A stretch of DNA of 64,000 bases from Taxillus chinensis (taxonomy: Eukaryota; Streptophyta; Magnoliopsida; Santalales; Loranthaceae), in NCBI GenBank assembly GCA_023512835.1, contig CM042085.1:9160062-9224061 (forward strand), read 5' to 3'. Of the stretch, positions 1 through 13,262 are shown piece after piece (within the stretch, counting starts at the first letter, position 1; each line of letters opens with the position of its first letter). The position numbers were made by a program, and so were the translations under genes. The notes beneath the pieces are model-generated. The model saw only the letters and a list, made by a program, of their open reading frames with translations. It had not been told where the DNA came from and did not search any database.

Positions 1-522
1 TAGTTCACAAAAATATTATAATACTAGTATTAATAAACAAAAAAATCAAAAACATATATTTTTTATTTAATAATAATAATATCAAAGTATATACTTATTA
101 AACTATACTTAATAAAAATATATTTATATTTAATAAAATAACTTTTATATATATATTAATTGATTTGTTAATTTCTTGTTCACAAATAATTTTCAAGAAC
201 ACAAACGATATTCACGAACTATTCGTGAATACTTGTTTGTGAACGTTCACTAACATGTTCACGAATATAACAATGGTGTTCGTGAACTGTTCACTAACGG
301 TACTATTCCTTAACGAATAAACATAAATTATCTTTTATCGAGCCAAACGTGAGCTTATTCATAAACGTTTGATTTATTTATAACGCTACTCATGAAGTAA
401 TGTTCCATCTCCAAGGGGTCGGAATAATAAGGTTGCACGTGAAGTTAAGCCGTGAGAATGCAATGCATGAATGGCCCAAAATCGGCTGGTTCAGATGGGC
501 CGATCACGGTGTTGGCGATATG
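1..522. repeat. AT-rich flank with TTCGTGAA-type short repeats
   Basis: No gene is visible. Positions about 175-330 repeat variants of TTCGTGAAC/GTTCACGAA on both strands, which is the look of a degenerate MITE or foldback element. 400-522 is flanking DNA into which the adjoining solo LTR inserted. Confidence 0.4.
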
Positions 523-1526
523 TGTAACGCTCCCAAATCTGGACTTCCAGACCGGGTGCGTTGGACAAATAAGATATTACAATTATATGAATAAGTAATC
601 TATTACTCAACATAAATTCGATGGTTTATTTATTACATCAAGACTCATCACAAGATCTTTAAGGTTTAGCGTTTAGAGACTAGGTGTTGATAACCCATTA
701 TAGTTTACATGACATATAAATACTACATGCATAATCTTCTTATGATTTTATTCCAAGCATTCTGGACACCATTATCCTAGCATCCTTGCTTTCTCCTAGT
801 TCCCTGGGGTTGGAAGAAAACATGAAAGGAAATGAGCTCAAGTAGCCCAGGAAGGTTAAAAGTAACTGAATAATATATGGAGAATAATTAACTCATGAAA
901 GAATAAGAATATCTACTCATCTAGGTTCACCACCTAGATGTCTTGCATAACTTGTTATCAACTGGATTGGCACTCTCCAGTGATGTTCTTTACCCAATGC
1001 ATTGGAGGTCTTTCTGGTACCACCCATAAACATATTGCCAAACATAAAACATATCTTCATAATTTTTCAAACAATCACATCAATGGTAAATTTCAACGTA
1101 AAGGAAGGTCTTGCAATAATAGACCTGATAAGTAAAAGGGTTATTCATCATTCAATAAATTAGATTACCAAATTCCCAAGAAGTGCCAAAGAAAGTTAAT
1201 TCTTCTTAAAATAATATTATGAGGAGAAATCTTGAGATAGAAATATAGAGAATAAATAGGAAATGAATTTCCACGTCGGAGATCATGGTAAGGAAAGGGA
1301 GAGGAAATCCTTACAATCTTTTTTGTCTTCCGCGTTTATAAACCTTGAAACAAAATTTAAAAGTTAATATTTTAGTTTTAATAATAATAGTATATTCATA
1401 AATAATATATTGAGAGACATATATAAATATATTATGGTGAAAAAACTTCTCATGATAATAATAATCTATACTTATACATATACTTATATAATATATGTAT
1501 ATAATATACAATATACATATATATAT

Positions 1527-1830
1527 TGAGGGGCAAAGCCATCCATAATATATATATGTAATATAATATATATATTATGAGGAGACTTAGCCTTCCATGG
1601 AATAATAATAATTTATATACACATATATACGTATCATATACATATATATATATTGAGGGGCAAAGTCATCCATAATATATATATGTATGAGGAGGCTTAG
1701 CCTTCCATGGAATAATAATAATATATATATACACATATACATATTATTTAATAAATATACATATATATATTGAGGGGCAAGGCCATCCATAATATATATA
1801 TGTATGAGGAGGATTAGCCTTCCAAGAACA
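1527..1830. repeat. Minisatellite inside family-B solo LTR
   Basis: A unit containing TGAGGGGCAARGCCATCCAT followed by AT-rich DNA and a stretch with TTAGCCTTCCATGG recurs near 1527, 1653 and 1769, a period of about 120 bp. The minus-strand core (GGATGGCCTTGCCCCTCA) is related to the shorter-period repeat at 60395-60530 in the other family-B LTR. Confidence 0.8.
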
Positions 1831-2010
1831 TGATTAATATATGCTTGAAATATTTACCTTTTGGAACTTCCAACGGGTGAGAGGAAGATTGAGAGAAGAG
1901 AAGGCTTGGAGGACTATTGGGGTGTTAATAGAACTTTTTGGAGAGTATTTGGAGGAGAGTTTTGTGGCTTATTTGAATGGAAAGAGTGCTTGAGAAGGGA
2001 AGTGAGGCAT

Positions 2011-2020
2011 GCTATTTATA
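2011..2020 (-). promoter_or_regulatory. TATA box of family-B solo LTR
   Basis: TATAAATAGC on the minus strand, at the position matching the CTATATAAGG element in the other family-B LTR. It is the likely core promoter separating U3 from R. Confidence 0.5.
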
Positions 2021-3196
2021 GGTAAGGTGGTAGGTGTAATAGTGTGAAAAATAGTGTACGAATTTGACTTTGGCATTAAATTAAATTATTTAAAATATAT
2101 ATATAATACTTTATTTTCCTCATATTATCTCTTATTAAAAACATGGTTATCTCCTCCTACCATTTAAAAATGTTTTAAGACTTTTAAACCTAGAAGGTTC
2201 CTTTGGCATCAAAAGTCCACATTGGTGTACTCCCTACTAATTCAATTATAACTTTTTTAATTTTGTAGTTTTTGACAAACGGCCAATTGTATTACATTAC
2301 TAACTCAAATATCTACAAAGGGGTATCAATTTTATAATTTCTACATATGTATAACAAAAGTTATTGAATTTTGAAGTCATACTAAATGTTTACCTGTTCA
2401 TACTGAACCTATGTGTAGTATTTTAACTTCTGGAATTGATTGGCTTCATATTAAATTCTGAAATTTCTACACGTTTTAACTAAGTCATAAATGAACAAAT
2501 GGGCTTTGGTTTCATGTCAGTTGGATTTGTATAACTCAAGTTATGAATTTTTGAATGGGACCTCCAGAATCTGCCTCATTCAAATTTTTGGGCCTTACCT
2601 ATGTTTTATACTTTTGGTAAAGTTAAGGCTTGTAATACTTACTTACCCATAGTAATTTGGTTTAAGAAACTAAATAACATAATATATAGCATCTAAACTT
2701 TTTATGACGTATAAGAAATTATTATTATTATTTTTTTATAACGTATTTAATATTAACGCGGATAAAATAATATAATTGCGTAATCAATAAAGTAAGATAA
2801 CATTATATTCCATGACTTCTTACTTTATAAACCTATAATATTATAAAACATTATTACATACTCATACCTATTTATAACAATTCAAACGGATACTATTCAT
2901 AACGGTTAGTTACTTATTCCAATGGTTAGTTACTATTCTAACGGCTACTTACTAGTCACATGCTACTTAAATGACTATATTGGGTACTTATTTTTATTGT
3001 GATAATATCTAAAATATTCTTTCTAACTATTTTTAGTAATGACATTATTATTATTACTATTTAAGGAAGAGCTTAAATTTTTGCGGGTCTTACAGTATGA
3101 CACTTCAAGCAATTGTTCTAAAGGCTTTGTTGAGCCTCATATAATATATGGGCCTCTAAAATTAGTAGTATTATTGGATTCTCCAATTTAAAACAA

Positions 3197-4034
3197 ATAT
3201 GCACACTTATATAACACCAACTTCCATTGTTTTGTTTCGTAGGCTTTCCTGTGACCGTGAGGGAGCGTACTAATTATGTCTCAATAATAATTTTTACTTT
3301 AAATACAAATTAATTATTTTAATGCAATAACTATCTCCTTTTAAATCATATCAATATGCTTAACCCAACAAATATAATATTCTCGCGACAATTATAATTA
3401 AGTTAAATTTGTTACTAAGGTGATAATTGATATATCCTCTTTAATGCAAGAATAATCATTGTGATTTTATAAGTTATTCAATTTTATATTTTGATAATAG
3501 AATCTCACCCTTGATTCATATTACAATATGTCATGTTACGTCGCTGGGCTACATACCGAGAAAGTAATATACATGTTAGAATTAAAATAAAAAGCATGTG
3601 AAATTTATGGACAAAAACAATGAGCAACCAATGCCTTATTAAATTGTCGCATATTCGAGAACTTGTAATCTCAACACAGAAAAATGTATAACCATATATA
3701 AACGGAGAGAGGAAGGGGGGGGGGGGGGATAAATAAGTTTGTATAAAATTAGTTAAGGTACTTATTACTTAAAGTATTTTTAACCTACTTATAAAGTATA
3801 TTATGTTGAGATAATGTCTCACATTTCCAAATTTGGGGAGCTAAGTCTTTAATGATTATTAAGATGGAATAGAAATATTACAATATGTTTTAAAGCCATA
3901 CGGGCTGATGTGGTGAGCTTAAAACAAATAATATTGTGACATATTATTAATTATTTTCCTTACTTTTTTCATTTATGTTAAAGCGCTGTCAATCCAGTCG
4001 TCCTCAAGCACAACAATGTTGGTCCTTGACGTCC
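3197..4034. repeat. Direct repeat X, copy 1
   Basis: Begins ATATGCACACTTATATAAC and ends GGTCCTTGACGT. It is nearly identical to 4402-5363 over most of its length. Where copy 2 has a long GA array, copy 1 has a run of about 13 G at 3716-3728. No coding potential seen. Confidence 0.85.
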
Positions 4035-4401
4035 AATAATTGGCAGTTTCTTAATTATTTATATCTTTGCTAATAATTGGCCTCCCAAAGAATAATTGAC
4101 TTCCCGAACGCAATAATTGACCTCCCGAGGTCACGAAATCCAAATTGAGCCCAATTCTTTCACAAAACACTCGAAATGACGAGCACAACAATAAGTAGAT
4201 ATTACCACACTCAAATGACCGCTCAAATGCAAAGTCAACCAATAAACCCTGAAAAGTCAACAATCAGGTCAAATGGGGCCCCGACTCGGAATCGGGCCCA
4301 GGTACAATCAGAATGCTCACATCGACGACTACACTACAGTCTAGATAGTTGCATGCCCATAAAATGACTATCTCTCAATACTACCCAAATACGAGTCTTT
4401 A
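4035..4401 (-). mobile_element. Family-A LTR fragment between the X repeats
   Basis: Shares GACGAGCACAA, CCGCTCAAATGCAAAGTCAA, GGGGCCCCGACTCGGAATCG and the terminal AAATACGAGTCTTTA with the LTRs at 20266-22465 and 27935-30107. Only the outer ~360 bp of the LTR is present, and its true LTR terminus abuts copy 2 of repeat X. Confidence 0.75.
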
Positions 4402-5363
<962 letters not shown>

Positions 5364-7019
5364 TTTAATCGTCCATATCTAGTCGTCACCATATGATAGT
5401 CTCCCATCCATGTCCAATCGTCCTCAAGCGTAGCAATGCCGGTTGTCCAAGTCCAAGGCTTGCGTCCATCATTTAAATCTAGTCACTAGCTCCAGTCATC
5501 AAATCCAATCGTCGGCTCCAATCGTCCCTCGTTCAGGTCTAGTCGCGATTCCATTCATCTCGTGTCACACTTAGAGAATTTTGTAGCCTCTTATGTTTGT
5601 ACGACTCCTAATGGAAGTTAACTTAACTAACACCATCATGTAAAAGGTAATCTTACGTATGTCTTCTTATAACAAAGATGAAAAAGTGCTAAGATTTATA
5701 TGTAGAGCAAGGCTCTATAGAATAAATTTAATACTATAAAACTTTCATTCAATCAATACAAAGATAACGTACTTCTTACATTGCTTATGCATGTGTGTTT
5801 GTCATTGTTTGTGTGATTGCTTAACAAGTTCCAAAATCATAGATAAACGATCCGAACGGTGAACAGTTGAACTTAGCAATCGAGATATAAGGAAAGCTAG
5901 GTGTCACGTGGGCTGATTTCTCACCCTGTGACATTGTCATCTAGGTTCAGTTGCCGACATCTAGACATCCATATCTAGTCATCGGTAGTGGTTGTTGGTG
6001 AGTGTTATGTTTCCATTTTCTGGCATAAAGGGGTCTGACTCTTGGTGGCTGCTAACTATAATGATGGATGCGGAATGGACAATCAAGGAGGTGGTTTGGA
6101 ACTATCAAGGGACAATAGTGATAATGCACAACAGATAATAGTGTTATGCCATATTTGTGCAACATTGTAGATTACGCTAAATTTTAACATTATATTGCAT
6201 AAATATAATGCTTCGTTGGAGCTTTATTTTTCACTTTTTATGCTATATATAACATTTTAGCATTTCGGTAAAAGGTGGTTTTAAAACATACAAGACATAC
6301 TTATAAAAATATTTTTGTTGAAACGAGGCATCATGATGTCAAGCATGAACGCTATAACTTTGGTTTGTTTAGTTTACCACATAGTATCTAGTATTTAGGG
6401 ATGACAATTTTGATTCGTCTCGTCTTGAATAGGTTTTATCTGACCTATTCTGACTTAAAGAGGCAATAAGATAGGCATGAATATTGGCTGATCCGTTATG
6501 ATCCTATTTTTTAAATATTTTAAAATAATTTTAACTTAAAATTCGTACTCTGCCCCGTCCCGACCCACCATACTTTTTGGTCTTGTTCCGCTCTGCTGTC
6601 CTCTTGTCATCCTACTAGTATCACATTGTTATCCCCATTTTTTATGCATTAATGTTTTCTTATATGTCAATCAAGAATAAAGTATTGCAAATTTGTCATT
6701 GGGAATTCAAAAGATAATTGATAGCAAACTCTTCCATTACGATACTTTCTCTTTATTTCATTTTTTTTTTCAGATAAATGACCCACACATACAACAACCC
6801 AGTCACTACTATTCCATCATGATTAATGTGATAATTATTTATGCGCACACATAATTTTGAAATCCACAAAAGCATTTCATTTTTGAAAGTAACCCACTTC
6901 AACATTTCATGATAAAGAAATGGTACCTCGTATATATTTGACATCTCTTACAGATTTGCATTCCTTCATTAATGCAATATGTTGGATCATGCCATGTTGA
7001 ATTTGAAAAACTTATAATA
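5364..7019. repeat. Degenerate repeat DNA without a recognisable gene
   Basis: 5330-5560 repeats variants of CCAATCGTCC and CTAGTCGTC as an imperfect short tandem array. Around 6390-6600 is a MITE-like stretch beginning TTAGGGATGACAATTTTG. The rest is AT-rich, with only short unsupported open frames. Confidence 0.4.
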
Positions 7020-7244
7020 TCTTACTTGATTTGATACTTTAATAACATTCTACACCTTTGGTTGTTGATAATAAAATGTAGAAAATCGACTAAGTGTTAG
7101 TTAAATCTGAACGCGGATCACCACATCATAACTGGGAGGTATAGATGCTTGGCACTAAAAGAGAAAAGAAAAAGACAAGTTAATTTGGCATTACAAACTT
7201 GAATGGATAATTCATAAGACATTTCTTGATTTGATACTTTGATG
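7020..7244. repeat. Direct repeat, copy 1
   Basis: TGTAGAAAATCGACTAAGTG and the ~170 bp around it recur at 7626-7790 with about 10% difference. The word CTTGATTTGATACTTT opens the block and recurs at its end. Confidence 0.7.
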
Positions 7245-7612
7245 GTTTTTTTTCAAACAATAAGAATATTATTAAAGGCAAAAAAACACAAGGAAATTAG
7301 ATAGGGGATGATCTAACCCAGTGAAAAAGAAGACCTATTACAAATATTACAATAATCCACAAAAGGCCAAAAAAAGAACACCAACCATACAAGAACTATA
7401 AACAACAAGCACAATGGTGGATCAACCCATCCATGAGGAACCACGCTATTTGGCAAGAGACATGCCACGAAAGCGACAGAGACGTAAATCATATGCAGGA
7501 GCCTGTCAGGTTAGGACATCAATCTTAATATCAGAATAATGCCATACTCGTGAGAAGGCCAAACGAATTCGAAATCACTATCCAACGCGGATTGAACGAA
7601 TTCAATATCTTT
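7245..7612 (-). mobile_element. LINE-like 3' end with poly(A) (minus)
   Basis: On the minus strand a T- and G-rich 3' UTR-like sequence ends with a TTTAATAATATTCTTATTG-type tail and an A8 run at about 7247-7255, typical of 5'-truncated plant L1 copies. It sits between the two copies of the direct repeat. No reverse transcriptase coding remains. Confidence 0.4.
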
Positions 7613-7800
7613 AGTTGTTTGTAGTAAATGTAGAAAATCAACTAAGTGTTAGTTAAATCTGAACACGAATCACCCCATAGAACTCAGAAAAGTATAATCC
7701 GAGTTCGGAGTTGTAGATACTTGGCACAAAAAAAGAGGAGAAAAGGACAAGTTAAATTGGCAATACAAACTTGGATAGATAATTCGATCTTGAATTGTCA
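7613..7800. repeat. Direct repeat, copy 2
   Basis: Matches 7060-7240, including GAAAATCAACTAAGTGTTAG and the stretch with GATACTTGGCAC. Confidence 0.7.
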
Positions 7801-10300
7801 ATTCGATCTCGAAAGGCCAAAGCAAGATGGACATATTCAAAGGACAAGTATAAAAGAAGCAATTTTAATTCGTATTCGGAATCCAAGCTCCAATACATAA
7901 TATGAAGTCAAATACAAAGTAACAAAAGCATGTCTTTTATCCAAACGAAGTTATTAACAAAAGCCCCAAACATATCTGATGCTTCCTTCTATAAAAGCGT
8001 GTCTTTTATCAGATCGAAAAAATTTCCTCAATTGACTGGTTAGTAATCTTCATTGGATTATATTAATGAAATGTATTAGATCAGAACATTAAAGTGCATC
8101 GAAAGGTAACAATAAAATATATTGGATCAGATCTACAAACTTACCGGATCAAAACAAGCATCTTAGATCAAGTCTTCAACAATTAACCAATTTCCCAGTT
8201 TAAACCAAATCTCTAATCCAACATTCACTAAGGCCAATTTCACGGTTTAAACCAAATCTCTAATCCAACATTCACTAAGGTATTTCTTATAATTTGAAAA
8301 AGGGTTGAATGTTTTCTCCATTAACTTTGCCTTCAAAATTATGTTATTTTGATACTTGCAATCCAATTTTATCATGAATGGTCAACTTTAATCCTATTAG
8401 ATATTTCACCGCCTATTGTCCCTCACTCTCATTGAAGTTGTTGTGGATGGAAAGTATAGACCTCTCTTCTAGGTAATAACCAACAATTTTGTTACCCTAC
8501 TCGTAGTTTTGATAATTCTGAAAAATAAATTGCTCACAATCAAGAGGTAAAAGCTTTTTCATCATTAAATGCATCATTCACCTCGACAATTGTCTATCAA
8601 GCTATACTTTTTTTCTACAAAATGGCATCCCCTCTTATTAACTTATATGCCACTAATTTAACCTACTTCCCCTCTGATGCTTTGATAAGTTTGAAAAATC
8701 CCTCTCAACCCCTGAGATCCAGTTGGTGCCTAGGATGTATTCATGAATCTAATAGATTGATATCGAATCAGTTGGTGCTCCCCTTGATAACCTATGGACT
8801 TCTCATTGAAATAGTCACCAATGAAGTCTTTATGTTACTCGTGTCGTGCTGCCTTGAGTGAGCATCAACCTTCACGCTAGCTAATGGGTGGGATTATGCA
8901 CCAGGAATATACTCACTGGGGTTTTGGGAACAGGCAAGAGCTGCATGAGTTGTTAACCATTAGCCAAGGCAAGTCATTGAGGCTCTAATATCAGTTGACC
9001 TAGAACAAAAGAAGAAAAAGAATTCACTAGCCTCAATCCTTCACAAAAAGTTGCTAGAATGCACCAGCAAGACTCAAAGGTTCGAGAACATTGTTGAGTC
9101 ATCCTTTATTGTGTTCTCATTATGTGGTTTGTGGAGTAGTTCAAGACCCAGAGGAACAAGATATGATCATAAAAAATAAACCAAACGAAAAATTAAGCAA
9201 AGTAATGAGTTGCCCACTAATGAATGACACCAGTATTGCCGTTCTTCAAAACCCACCTGGTAAACCTAATTAGTAATTGCTATGAACACATCCCCACTAG
9301 CGAGGACTCCAAATGCGCAGGCAATGCACGATACATCATGTTCTGTGACTATGACTCCCTACCCCCAAAGATACATTCATTTTCCACACGGGCGACTACA
9401 TCATGGGTCCTTAAGAAAAACCCATGTCTCCAAGACTCCAACTATTGCTTTCAGAAATAAGTTCTCATTTTTAAAAAAAAAATCAAACGGATACGCACAA
9501 AAGAACATACAACTTTTTTTTATTCATATAACATATTTTAAATCAATGCAATAATTAGTTTAACCCAACTTAAACTTAAATACCGGAGTAAAAAACGTAA
9601 AAAAAGACGCATTTTTTCTTCTTCTTTTCCTGACACAAAGAAGCGCATCTGAGCACACGCAGCACACTAGATTATTTGTCCTCTCCAACTGCGAAAAGAA
9701 AAGCATCTAATAATAATAATAATAAGATCTGGCCATACCTTGGCTGATCAGCTGATGATACAAAATCGGGCGGCTGAGACAGACCCGATCTGCCAGCTTT
9801 ACAGCCTATGCCAGCTCACCGCGGTCCAGTGGTGGGCGTCCCAATAACCCACCCTCTTCCCAATAATAGCAGCATCAATTAAGAATTCATTACATCGCAT
9901 TGGCAATTTGTCATCCAAAACACCAAACAACAACGATCCCGTGATCGGTGACTGTCTGTGATCTCACCCCCAATTCACCAATCACCATCACCCCACCCAT
10001 TTAACCCAAATGGTAGCCGCCCATCGTACATATATATCTAATCCTAATCTAACAACAACAGCAGCACATCCTCATAGCACACAGCAGGTGCAGGACAACT
10101 CAAGTTACTGAACTGTTCATGTTAAGCGGTTGCACGTTATTACCAATTTACCATGTCAGTCAGATACAAACAATGGTATGTACACCCATATAGGGTCACA
10201 ATCACAAAAACGTTTAAATGGTTACAAAGGCGTGTATAAATAGACACATTTCTATGTACACCCAGAAAACAGAAACATTTTTAGGTTAATATTATATACA
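7801..10300. other. AT-rich intergenic DNA
   Basis: No homology-supported gene seen. Open frames of 60-90 codons here have no recognisable domain. 8205-8280 carries two tandem copies of a ~55-bp word (CGGTTTAAACCAAATCTCTA). 9600-10150 is less AT-rich and may include regulatory DNA downstream of the FLA gene. Confidence 0.4.
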
Positions 10301-10625
10301 CACATTGACACACACACACACACAACGCCAAATCACTAGCTTAGCTCTTCTGTGATACGGGCACATACACATGATATATAGATACCAACCGGAGAGGAAC
10401 CGTGTGTGCCTTTTGTTGTCCCGCAGCAAAACACAATGCCAAGGCAATGAAATTAGATACTAGCTTCCTGCGTAAGTCCCAGAGAACGGCTGTTTTTTGT
10501 AGCCGATTTGAATCAATTTCTCATATGAAATGTAATACAGAAAGAAATCACGAAATATGTATATATACTTAATTAATTAATTAATTAATTAAGAGAAAGA
10601 GGGTTTAAAAAAACGACGAACAGTT
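10301..10625 (-). other. Probable 3' UTR / downstream region of FLA gene
   Basis: Directly follows the FLA stop codon on the minus strand. It contains an AC microsatellite (about 10311-10323) and TTAATTAA tandem repeats at 10569-10592. The transcript end cannot be fixed by eye. Confidence 0.3.
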
Positions 10626-11897
10626 TCATACCAAAAAATACAACCCTATACAACAAGGCAAAGCGAGGACCAAGTGGAAGCTCCACTGCAGGGGAGGAAT
10701 TATAGCTTCTGATTTAATTTCCTCCCGAAACCCCGGAGGAGAAGTGATTCGAGGCGGAGGGCGGTCAACAGATCCCCAAGGCGAAATTTCCGGCGGCGAC
10801 ATTGACGGCGACGGAGCCGCAGTATTATTGCCGCCGCCGCCGGCGAGCTGCGAGGATGATGTTTTTGTTGGGCCGCCGAAGATCTCCACGGGCATCAAAA
10901 CCTTGGACACACCGAAAATGGCGACAGGGTTCTGGTCCAACACGGTCTGAGTCACCGACGCCTGAACGAGTCCCGTGTTGATGGCCACCGACCCATTGAT
11001 CTTGGAGATGTTGAGGGTGTAGCTCCCGGCCCCCGTATCCTCGGTTGCCAGAGTGGGCTGGACCGGGTTCACGATCGACTCCAGCGAGCCCAGCGGGTAG
11101 TAGGAGTGCAGCACGTGGAATTTCAGCACCACCGCCTTCTTCTCCGCCGGCAGCGACTGCAAACTGACGGCGTCCGCGAAGGCGTTATCCACGGGAACGA
11201 ACATCGTGATCCCGGCCCCTTTCTCGTCCGCCTCGAACTCCCCCACCACCCCCGACGCCGTCAGCATCGCCGCCGCGACGTTAAACGCGTGGCCGTTGAT
11301 CAGCTCCCTCGTGATGTTCAGCCCCGGGGGAGGCCTGGTCTCCGACGCCATCAGATCCATGCCGCAGCTCCACAGGAACGAGTCGACGCTGAAGACGCTC
11401 GCATTGTACGCGAGGTCCGTCGCGTTGGCGAGGACGGTCGCGTTGGAAGCGGCAGAGCGGACGACGACGGCCCGGGTGCTGGGATCGCGCGTGATGTTGG
11501 CGTACCCGAGTCCTTTGGCGGCGCGCCCGGTGGCCTGGAAGAGGGTGTTGACGAGCTTCCCGGCGGCGGGGAGGCGGGTGAGGCTGTCGGGGGAGATGTA
11601 CTCGAGGAGGATCTGGTTTCGGAGGACGTCGTCGGAGCTGAACGAGGAAGGGCAGTGAGGGAGACCGGAGGGTCCGACAAAGGCGTTGGTGACGGCGAGG
11701 ACGGTGACGGAGGAGCGGTTTGCGAGATCGGCAGCGACGGAGGAGGCGGCGAGGAGGGCGGCGAAGTCCGAGAGATCCGGGAAATTGGAGAAGAGGGCGG
11801 CTATGTCGAGGGCCATGAGAGGAGGGACAGCTGAAGAAGAGAGGAGGAAGTAGAAGAAGAGGGTAGGGGCAAAACGGTAAGCAGAAATTGTAGCCAT
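10626..11897 (-). CDS. FLA4: Fasciclin-like arabinogalactan protein, FLA4/SOS5-like
   Basis: An intronless 423-codon gene. It encodes a secreted, GPI-anchored cell-wall/plasma-membrane glycoprotein of the class that in Arabidopsis (SOS5/FLA4) supports root elongation, salt tolerance and seed-coat mucilage. Visible order: signal peptide (residues 1-29, cleavage before LDIAALFSNFPD), first FAS1 domain (about 30-185), second FAS1 domain (about 190-345) with the H1-type block GITMFVPVDNAFAD and the FHVLHSYY segment, a Pro/Ser-rich arabinogalactan region (about 352-392, AAPSPSMSPP and SPPG), and a hydrophobic C-terminus fitting a GPI signal. Many NxS/T sites (NRSS, NITR, NATVL, NISK) suit N-glycosylation. 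The block YPLGSLESIVNPVQPTLATE is what I remember as characteristic of FLA4 rather than other FLAs. The ATG has A at -3 and G at +4. Coding DNA is strongly GC-rich against AT-rich flanks. Two-FAS1 length and architecture fit; exact orthology is inferred. Confidence 0.9.
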   Translation of the reverse strand: MATISAYRFAPTLFFYFLLSSSAVPPLMALDIAALFSNFPDLSDFAALLAASSVAADLANRSSVTVLAVTNAFVGPSGLPHCPSSFSSDDVLRNQILLEYISPDSLTRLPAAGKLVNTLFQATGRAAKGLGYANITRDPSTRAVVVRSAASNATVLANATDLAYNASVFSVDSFLWSCGMDLMASETRPPPGLNITRELINGHAFNVAAAMLTASGVVGEFEADEKGAGITMFVPVDNAFADAVSLQSLPAEKKAVVLKFHVLHSYYPLGSLESIVNPVQPTLATEDTGAGSYTLNISKINGSVAINTGLVQASVTQTVLDQNPVAIFGVSKVLMPVEIFGGPTKTSSSQLAGGGGNNTAAPSPSMSPPEISPWGSVDRPPPRITSPPGFREEIKSEAIIPPLQWSFHLVLALPCCIGLYFLV

Positions 11898-11995
11898 TCT
11901 TGGGTTCTGCAGTCTGCAGGGAGCAGAGCAGCAGCTTGCTGCTTGCTGCAGAGAGCGTGGAAAAAGGATTCAGTCGGTGACGGTGGGATAGACAT
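11801..11995 (-). other. Upstream ORF overlapping the FLA start
   Basis: The first ATG of the likely leader (11993-11995) opens a 65-codon frame, out of phase with FLA, that ends inside the FLA signal-peptide/FAS1 coding region. Its context (T at -3) is weak, while the FLA ATG context is strong. It could dampen translation by leaky scanning. Confidence 0.4.
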
Positions 11996-12043
11996 AGAGG
12001 CAAGCACGGAGGGTGGGTGGATGGATGATGTTGGTGAATAGCG

Positions 12044-12078
12044 ATGATGATGATGATGATGATAGTGGTGGTGGTGGT
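12044..12078. repeat. (GAT)n/(GTG)n short tandem repeat in FLA leader
   Basis: GATGATGATGATGATGAT followed by GTGGTGGTGGTG, lying between the predicted TATA box and the FLA start. Confidence 0.8.
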
Positions 12079-12146
12079 GTATTCTTGTTGATGGTGATTG
12101 AAGTTGGCATCATTATGCCAGCATAATATAAAATACTCTTTCTCTT

Positions 12147-12156
12147 TTATATATAT
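12147..12156 (-). promoter_or_regulatory. TATA box of FLA gene
   Basis: CTATATATATAAAAG on the minus strand, about 250 bp upstream of the FLA ATG. It predicts transcription start near 12115-12125 and a leader of about 220 nt. Confidence 0.6.
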
Positions 12157-12159
12157 AGT

Positions 12160-12907
12160 GTTGTGTCAATAATTCTTGGCTATCACAGTTTTTTATTTCT
12201 GGTAACTTTTTTTGTCAATTATTAATTTGATGTATAGTTCAAATTGGTCTTAAACGCTTGTTTTTCCTGACATGACCCCATCAACTATTGAGTATGAACA
12301 ATAAGAGTATTTACCACTTGTTGTCGATGATTAGTCTCATCACGAAATAATATCTAGAAGTTGAAGAAGTTTGAAAAAAAAATTCAATTCTTTTGAGTTA
12401 GTATTCTAACTTTTCAATAATTTATAGAGGTTTTAATTAATTAAGTCGAATGAAATTAATTTTTTTAATATTTAACTTAACATAAACTCATCATTTTATT
12501 AAAATAAACTCATCATTTTATTCAAAACGTAGATGCACCCTAACCGGACCATACACATTGATTTTAATTGGTCCGTGCAGCACTAAAAGGGTACCAAAAA
12601 TAAAGAACCGAGCTGCCCTTGTCAGCCAACTGTAAATCGAGGAGCAAATTTATTACTTTGCATATCATTCCCATCGCTCTGATTGTACATTCAACAATTC
12701 AAGAACCAGGCAGGCCCCCCATGTCAGAAAGAAACCGAGAGTCCGAAACCCCTAAGGGCCATCCTTAACTGAGATGACTCTTGCATAGCCCTTCTTTACA
12801 GCTGTTTGTATAATAATTCAGTTCAGCATATTAATTGATCGTTGGAAAAATTACTCATAAATTTATATTAAGCTGTACTTCTTACTTCTCACAGGTGAAA
12901 TGGCAAA
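12160..12907. other. FLA upstream / intergenic
   Basis: AT-rich, no gene seen. Contains a short direct duplication of AAACTCATCATTTTATT near 12484-12521. Confidence 0.4.
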
Positions 12908-13262
12908 TGTTACGTTCCGAACAGTATGGTGTTGGCAGGCGTCTCTCAAGTAGTGCAATTAAGCGCTACTTGCGGAGCGGTAAAGTAGAAAGCATACCTG
13001 GTGTGGATGGAATAGGCTCCACTGAAGTTCGTGTGAGAGATCAATGAAGCCCTTTCGGAGCTTGGGACGTCTGACCAAGTTAAATGCGGGGAGTACGCCT
13101 GCTAGTCTTGGACTTGACGATGAAGAGGGGACTAAAATCGTTCTCCTGATGAGCCCAAGATAGGGCAAAAACCGATATGTGTGTCCCGATCGATATGGCT
13201 TAGTTGGAGCATCCACTAGGGTGACCGAGTACTACACTAGTAAAAACCCTGACCCAGTGACA
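12908..13262 (+). repeat. TRIM left LTR
   Basis: Starts TGTTACGTTCCGAAC and ends CCCAGTGACA. Aligns with 13531-13915 with many substitutions and a shorter middle, so the insertion is old. Confidence 0.8.

Larger units (their letters stand above)
523..3094 (-). mobile_element. Solo LTR, family B (2572 bp, minus)
   Basis: Read on the minus strand it starts TGTAAGACCCGC and ends GCGTTACA, the TG...CA boundary of an LTR. It is homologous along most of its length to the LTR at 58767-62064. Flanks are ATATG (518-522) and GTATG (3095-3099), a 5-bp target duplication with one mismatch. No primer-binding site or internal region adjoins it, so it is a solo LTR left by LTR-LTR recombination. It lacks about 0.3 kb and 0.5 kb that carry open frames in the other copy. 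Confidence 0.85.

Noticed and set aside
3716..3728. G run (also the C run at 14391-14402) as G-quadruplex regulatory sites
   Set aside because: Single homopolymers in repeats with length prone to sequencing error; no nearby gene.
11106..11834. 242-codon plus-strand frame opposite the FLA gene
   Set aside because: It is the GC-rich antisense shadow of the FLA exon; composition is Arg/Gly/Glu repeats with no domain.
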